Shown here one piece after another: positions 59,079-64,000 of a DNA stretch of 64,000 nucleotides. The translations under genes were made by a program, and so were the position numbers. The notes under the pieces were generated by a model that was not told the origin of the DNA, ran no database searches, and was given only the letters and a program-made list of their open reading frames with translations. The stretch comes from DATFKA01 sp042095835 (GTDB taxonomy: Bacteria > Bacteroidota > Bacteroidia > Chitinophagales > Saprospiraceae). The stretch covers positions 10,469 through 74,468 of the forward strand of contig JBELML010000016.1 of assembly GCA_042095835.1 (NCBI GenBank). Reading direction: 5' to 3'. Numbering within the stretch: position 1 is the stretch's first letter; every line of letters starts with the position of its first letter.

Positions 59079-62000
59079 ATGACAAAAATGATTTCCAAAA
59101 ACACCCTACTCTTTTTTGTATTCTTTTGCGTATTCGTTCCAGCTCAAATCCAAGCCCAGGGCTATACTTATCGAGTCACTGCCAACGGCAGTGATTACCA
59201 AGTTTCTGCAAGCTTCGACGCCGATAATTTTTGTCAATGCGACGATGAATACGGTATGGTCGTTTGGCGAAACAATTTCTTGGCAAGCAACCTGATGGGC
59301 TCTACCAAAGGCGCTGGCAGTAAAAGAAGCGTAACCTTTGCAGTCGGCCCTAACACCAGCAATAATTACATACTCGACATCACCGTAGAGGGGAAAAATA
59401 AATTCCTTTTCGTGGATTGCTCTGTGAGCTGTAAAGGAGAAGGATCATCTACTGCCAATAATGTAAAAACGGCTGCTATCAAACGACCAACAAGTGGTAC
59501 GGCCTCCGAAGACGAAGATGCCATCACTATCTCTTGGAAGAAAGGAACCAATATTCCGAATAGCCGTACAAAATATTATATCTACAAAGATGGAAGTGAG
59601 GATATCTACGCTACTGTAAACGGATCTACCTTTACCTACACAGATGAGAATGTAGGCCCAGATGAAACGCACTCCTATGTCGTTCGCACCAGAACAGACG
59701 ACTGGGGCGGCCATACCTCTTCTGCTTTAACCATTACGGGTAGAACACGCCCACGATTGGTCAATGCAAGCCTTGATGTACCCCAAAAAGTAACCTTAAC
59801 CTGGGATGATCTTTCTGACATTACAGACGAGGTGACCATCCGCAGAAATGGTGAGCAGATTTCCACGCTAGCGATTAGAAGCACCTCTGATACCATCTTT
59901 TCTGATAGTGACCCTACTTTAATTCCAGGTTTTAAATATACCTACTCCGTTACTTGGTTCACCGATGATAAAGAATACCTGATTTCTACCCAAGGAGCCA
60001 CACAAGCAAATGGTCGCATCAGAGGAAAGGTCGCCACTCCTGGATCAGGTGTACCTATCGAAGGTGTAGCAGTATGTGTAGAGCAGGAAACAGACATCGA
60101 ACAAAGTGAGGCCGGAGTGATTTACTGTGACACCACCGACGCCAATGGGCAATACGACATTCGTAGAATCTATTATTACCAAGAAGCAACTTTCACCGTC
60201 ACACCATCGAAAGAAGAGCACTTTTTTAATCCTGGCTTTTTCGATAATCAGCTATTAGATCTCGGTGTACCTATTATAGACTTGGATTTCCAGGATACCA
60301 CCTCCTTTGTAGTAAGCGGCTATGTACGTCAAAGTTTGAATAACCAATCTTGCGGTATTGAAGGCATTGCCATGCTGCTAGACGGTGTAAACATGGGTAT
60401 ACTTACCGACGAAAATGGCTACTATGAGATCCTTGTCGAAGAATCGGGCACTTATACCATTGAGCCAGACTTTTCAGGTCATGAGTTCACACCACAGCAG
60501 CAACGTTTGGTAGTCGCCGAGCATATCGAAAATCTCAATTTTGAAGATATCACCCAGCAGACCATATCTGGAAAAGTCTTAGCTTCTTGTGATATTTTTA
60601 TCGGAATTGCGGACGTCCGAATCTATAGTGAAGGTGGTGAAGGATGTATAGACACAACGGTGACTACCGATGAGCTTGGCTTTTATGAAGTGGCGATGCC
60701 TGCACGGCCTTACCAGGTAGAGGTGGTCAATTTTGAGGTTAGCGATGGCATAAATCTAGCGCCAGATGCGGTGGTTTCTTATTTCCAAACCGAAGCTGCT
60801 GATTTGACAAACGAGGGGCAAGTCCAGGACTTTGTTTATCGCAATCCTCCCAGCTTAGTCGTGAGTGGTCTTCCTGAAAATGACTGCCAAGATTTGGCCT
60901 ATGCAATTGTAGATCAACAAGAAGTTTATTATTTAGATATCGAAGTAAGAGAAGCCTTTGGCAACTCTTCTTGCCCAGTCGAAACAGGTTACGTCTTGAT
61001 CTATGATGAGGTGGGCGACAAAGCCAATGAACCAGATAGTCTAATTATTAAAAATGGATTCGTACAATATGAGCTTGCACCTGGTGCGCCCAATCTAATT
61101 TCGCCCTACCAAAAGACGCTCCAAATCGAAGCTTATGTAGAAGAAGAAGTAGCACAATGGACCGAAAAACTGATCGTCACCGGCGTGCGCGCTAGAGAGC
61201 AAACCTTCACCACTGTCTCTCCAGAAATTCCTTTTATGATCCTACACGATCCTCCGGGAGATGCCAGCTATAGTTCTTTAGCAGAGAGCACCACTTCCGA
61301 GTTGGCTGTACGTTTATATGGAAAAGCAGAAGGTAGCGTCACTGCTCAAAAGCAAGTAAAATTGGGATATAAAGTATCTCAGATGATCATACCGGGCACC
61401 TCTATTATCAGCGAATCGTGGGGATCACTGGGAACATCCTTTGGAATCGGTGCCAGTATCACCGCAGGTACCGAGTGGATCATGTCCATGACCAGTACCG
61501 AGGAGTTTAAAACTTCTGATAGTGAAGACATCATTGGCGAAGAAGGAGATATTTATCTAGGTGCAGCCATCAACCTCATCTATGCCCAAGCTGATATCTT
61601 GAGTTATAATGCCCAGACTTGTTCCATTGACCAAGATATTGATATCATCATGGGTAATAATGGTTTCTCTACGACTTTCCTTTATACAGAAGATCATATT
61701 GAGAAAACATTAATCCCGCAGCTAGCAGGTTTGAAAAACTTTTACGAACAAAACCAGTCAGACTCTGCCAAGCTCTATGAGAATCAGATTAATGTGTGGC
61801 AGCAAATCCTAGATCAGAATCAGGAGAACAAATCGAATGCCGAGTTTATTGAGAACCGCTCTTTTAGTGCTGGTGCCAACTATCGCTCGGCTGTAAGCTC
61901 AACCGTAACGGGTAAAATCTCCCTTGATATGAGCCTTTTCATGGAGCAGAGCATCATTGTAGGCGGAGGATACGAAGTAGCTGGTAATGGTGTTTCAGGC

Positions 62001-63944
62001 ACTGTAGAAACTAAACATCGCATTGAATTAGGAACTTCTATCAACGCAGCACTATCTAAAGAAAGGACGATTGGCTTTGAGTTAAGAGATGACGATCCAG
62101 GAGATTTCTTTAGCGTCGATGTGAAGAAGGACCCCGTTTATGGTACGCCGGTTTTCAATCTAGTAAGTGGCCGTTCGAGTTGCCCTTGGGAACCAGGTAC
62201 ACAACCAAGAGAAACGCTACAACTCCAAGCCGACACCTATAATCAAAACAATATCGAGGCCGACGGGGAAGCTGTATTCGAACTAGGACTTGGCAATATC
62301 AGTCAAAGTGATGAGACACAGACTTATCTCCTTCAGTTTTTACAAGCCACCAACCCAGATGGTGCGCAGGTGCGTATCGGCGGTAGCGAAGCTCAAAGTC
62401 CTATTCCTTATACGATAGGTGCTGGACAGCAACGCAAAGCAACGGTGACCATTGAAAAAGGACCAAGAGCCAGCGACTACAACGACCTTGCCTTTGTTTT
62501 AGCTTCAGGTTGTGGGGATGCTGCCATCGCCGACACTGTAGAATTGAGTGTCAATTTTCAAAGCACTTATCCAGGTCTGGTCATCGAAGAGCCTAAGGAG
62601 AATTGGTTGGCTAACCAAGGTAATAATGGACAACTACTCGTCTGGTTTAGAAACTATGACTTAGGCCTATTGAAAAAAATCCAATTACAAATTTCCCCAA
62701 AAGATAGACACCAATGGCAAACCATGCAGGAGTGGCAGCCTGGCATTATTTCCAATTCCTCAAGTGGTATGGCGGCACAATGGGACATTACGGCCATTCC
62801 CGATGGGAATTATGACTTACGGTTTAGAGCTGATTACGGAGATCAGGACCTATACACTACGACTGTAAGTGGTACAATGGATCGCCAGGCGCCGCGCTTG
62901 TTTGGTCTACCAGAACCTTCCGATGGAGAATTATCGGGTGGAGATATCATCGCCCTACAAGTCGATGAAGCCATCAATTGTTTCTTACTAGCCAGAGAAC
63001 AAATAGAAGTTTATCATCCAGCTTCTCAGCAGGCAATCCCCTTTGAGTATGGTTGCGCTGGTCAAGAAATCATCATCTCTCCGCTTTGGAATAGAGAAAA
63101 TTTCGAAGGCGATACCATTGAGGTGAGTATACATTCTCTTGCCGATTTATCGGGTAATGTGAGTTCGGAGCTTTTACAGTGGTCTTTTGTGGTCAGTGCC
63201 GCTACTGGACCGATCATTATCGACACCGATCAAGATGGCATTGCTGATGACCTCGACAATTGTCCATTGGCAGCTAATCCAGACCAACAGGATCTGGATG
63301 GTGATGGCATCGGTGATCTTTGTGATGAAGACATTGATGGCGATGGAATCAACAATGAAGTAGACAACTGTATCAACTTCCCTAACCCTGACCAATTCGA
63401 CAGTAATGGAAACGGCATAGGCAATCCCTGCGAACCAGATGCAGATGGCGACGGTGATGGTATTCCTAATGCTGAAGACAACTGTCCTTTGCTAGCTAAT
63501 GCCGATCAATCGGACATTGATCAGGATGGCATCGGCGATACCTGCGACGAAGATATTGATGGTGATGGTGTACCTAATGCCCTCGATAATTGCCCCAGCA
63601 CACCTAATCCAGATCAGGCCAGTAGTAATGCCACCGGAATGGGTGATGCCTGCAACATGATAGTATCGACCGAAGAGCTAGAACTAGGACCAGAAGGTAT
63701 TCAGATCGTTCCTAATCCTGCTACTGATCTTGCGCAACTGCAATTTGAATTACTACAAAGTGCCGATCTTCATATTCGAGTAATGGATACACGAGGTGCG
63801 CAGATTGTCCATCAATATTTAGGAACAAGGTCTCCTGGACAATACCTGGAGTCTCTACCAATAACGCAGCTTGTACCTGGAATTTACTTTGTAGAACTAC
63901 AAAGTGATCGAAAAGTGCAAACAGCGCGACTTGTAGTGCAGTAA
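59079..63944 (+). CDS. Giant T9SS-secreted surface protein with TSP3 calcium repeats
   Basis: 1621 residues. The signal peptide is MTKMISKNTLLFFVFFCVFVPAQIQA. Residues about 130-310 are fibronectin-III-like. About 315-600 hold three carboxypeptidase-regulatory-like beta domains (RIRGKVATPGSGVPIEGVAVCVEQ, SGYVRQSLNNQSCGIEGIAMLLDG, ISGKVLASCDIFIGIADVRIYSEGG). Residues about 660-1090 are a region I do not recognise, Gly/Ser/Thr-rich with strand-like alternation. About 1380-1515 are thrombospondin type 3 repeats (DTDQDGIADDLDNCP and five further D-x-D-x-DG units) that should bind calcium. The last 85 residues are a type A T9SS sorting domain (IQIVPNPATDLAQLQFELLQS). It is a likely adhesin or matrix protein. 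Confidence 0.85.
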   Translation: MTKMISKNTLLFFVFFCVFVPAQIQAQGYTYRVTANGSDYQVSASFDADNFCQCDDEYGMVVWRNNFLASNLMGSTKGAGSKRSVTFAVGPNTSNNYILDITVEGKNKFLFVDCSVSCKGEGSSTANNVKTAAIKRPTSGTASEDEDAITISWKKGTNIPNSRTKYYIYKDGSEDIYATVNGSTFTYTDENVGPDETHSYVVRTRTDDWGGHTSSALTITGRTRPRLVNASLDVPQKVTLTWDDLSDITDEVTIRRNGEQISTLAIRSTSDTIFSDSDPTLIPGFKYTYSVTWFTDDKEYLISTQGATQANGRIRGKVATPGSGVPIEGVAVCVEQETDIEQSEAGVIYCDTTDANGQYDIRRIYYYQEATFTVTPSKEEHFFNPGFFDNQLLDLGVPIIDLDFQDTTSFVVSGYVRQSLNNQSCGIEGIAMLLDGVNMGILTDENGYYEILVEESGTYTIEPDFSGHEFTPQQQRLVVAEHIENLNFEDITQQTISGKVLASCDIFIGIADVRIYSEGGEGCIDTTVTTDELGFYEVAMPARPYQVEVVNFEVSDGINLAPDAVVSYFQTEAADLTNEGQVQDFVYRNPPSLVVSGLPENDCQDLAYAIVDQQEVYYLDIEVREAFGNSSCPVETGYVLIYDEVGDKANEPDSLIIKNGFVQYELAPGAPNLISPYQKTLQIEAYVEEEVAQWTEKLIVTGVRAREQTFTTVSPEIPFMILHDPPGDASYSSLAESTTSELAVRLYGKAEGSVTAQKQVKLGYKVSQMIIPGTSIISESWGSLGTSFGIGASITAGTEWIMSMTSTEEFKTSDSEDIIGEEGDIYLGAAINLIYAQADILSYNAQTCSIDQDIDIIMGNNGFSTTFLYTEDHIEKTLIPQLAGLKNFYEQNQSDSAKLYENQINVWQQILDQNQENKSNAEFIENRSFSAGANYRSAVSSTVTGKISLDMSLFMEQSIIVGGGYEVAGNGVSGTVETKHRIELGTSINAALSKERTIGFELRDDDPGDFFSVDVKKDPVYGTPVFNLVSGRSSCPWEPGTQPRETLQLQADTYNQNNIEADGEAVFELGLGNISQSDETQTYLLQFLQATNPDGAQVRIGGSEAQSPIPYTIGAGQQRKATVTIEKGPRASDYNDLAFVLASGCGDAAIADTVELSVNFQSTYPGLVIEEPKENWLANQGNNGQLLVWFRNYDLGLLKKIQLQISPKDRHQWQTMQEWQPGIISNSSSGMAAQWDITAIPDGNYDLRFRADYGDQDLYTTTVSGTMDRQAPRLFGLPEPSDGELSGGDIIALQVDEAINCFLLAREQIEVYHPASQQAIPFEYGCAGQEIIISPLWNRENFEGDTIEVSIHSLADLSGNVSSELLQWSFVVSAATGPIIIDTDQDGIADDLDNCPLAANPDQQDLDGDGIGDLCDEDIDGDGINNEVDNCINFPNPDQFDSNGNGIGNPCEPDADGDGDGIPNAEDNCPLLANADQSDIDQDGIGDTCDEDIDGDGVPNALDNCPSTPNPDQASSNATGMGDACNMIVSTEELELGPEGIQIVPNPATDLAQLQFELLQSADLHIRVMDTRGAQIVHQYLGTRSPGQYLESLPITQLVPGIYFVELQSDRKVQTARLVVQ

Positions 63945-63945
63945 A

Positions 63946-64000
63946 TAAGGAATGGGGCATTAATAAAGGATACAAGATTTACGCAGGTATTTTGCTGTTC
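63946..64000. repeat. Intergenic hairpin element, family E copy 2 (cut by window edge)
   Basis: TAAGGAATGGGGCATTAATA, then AAGGATACAAGATTTACGCA, then GGTATTTTGCTGTTC matches the inverted right arm of the element at 43041-43207 with about three differences over 55 bp. It begins one base after the stop codon of the giant surface protein. The core should lie just beyond the window. Confidence 0.78.

Noticed and set aside
1..64000. CRISPR array, tRNA, rRNA, transposase or prophage
   Set aside because: I found no regularly spaced identical repeats, no tRNA cloverleaf that I could recognise, no rRNA sequence and no transposase or phage gene. The repeats present are individual hairpin elements.

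Overview
The window comes from a Bacteroidota chromosome, probably a marine polysaccharide degrader of the Saprospiria/Lewinella kind; that lineage is an inference. The evidence is a SusC/SusD pair, type IX secretion (T9SS) sorting domains, a DUF6090-type gene start at the left edge, the gene order rplM-rpsI-rpsB-tsf-pyrH, and several TAnnTTTG promoter boxes. Genes are dense on both strands. I see no rRNA, tRNA, CRISPR array, transposase or prophage.

Region 1-2.2 kb: the start of a DUF6090-like gene, a DEAD-box RNA helicase and a 51-residue YHS metal-site protein. Region 2.2-14.6 kb: an alginate utilisation locus, all on the minus strand. It runs FCD-type GntR regulator with a perfect operator palindrome, SusC, SusD, a PKD-domain surface lipoprotein, a PL7 alginate lyase lipoprotein, a heparin-lyase-fold lipoprotein and a PL6 alginate lyase lipoprotein. 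Region 15-23.7 kb: an exported protein, then an ECF sigma factor, a membrane protein and a GH144-type glucanase, then DUF1684, CorA, a T9SS cargo protein and a ChaN-like lipoprotein. Region 24-27.5 kb: the ribosomal/translation block and pyrH.

Region 27.6-40.2 kb: M1 peptidase, a secreted protein of unknown function, a TIM-barrel sugar isomerase, Fe/Mn superoxide dismutase, fumarase C, an N-terminally truncated spermidine-synthase-like protein, a ComEA-like helix-hairpin-helix protein, ComEC and a GNAT acetyltransferase. Region 40.5-47.1 kb: a DUF4412 protein, an RRM protein with a long Gly/Tyr/Arg tail, and a HEXXH lipoprotein translationally coupled to PbpC. Region 47.4-50.7 kb, all minus strand: a LytTR response regulator, a previously uncalled 48-residue double-glycine-leader peptide and a soluble TPR-LytS histidine kinase. 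The order resembles a peptide-pheromone signalling cassette. Region 50.8-64 kb: a K+ channel, modABC, DUF819, a sialidase-like lipoprotein, a TPR-HTH regulator and a 1621-residue T9SS surface protein.

Two observations stand out. The first is the peptide / LytTR / TPR-kinase cassette. The second is a set of dispersed intergenic hairpin elements of about 160-250 bp. They have several unrelated terminal inverted repeats; at least four copies share one inner core and a fifth shares half of it, around a variable central palindrome. Many sit exactly at gene stop codons. In three genes the last codons or the stop lie inside the element.
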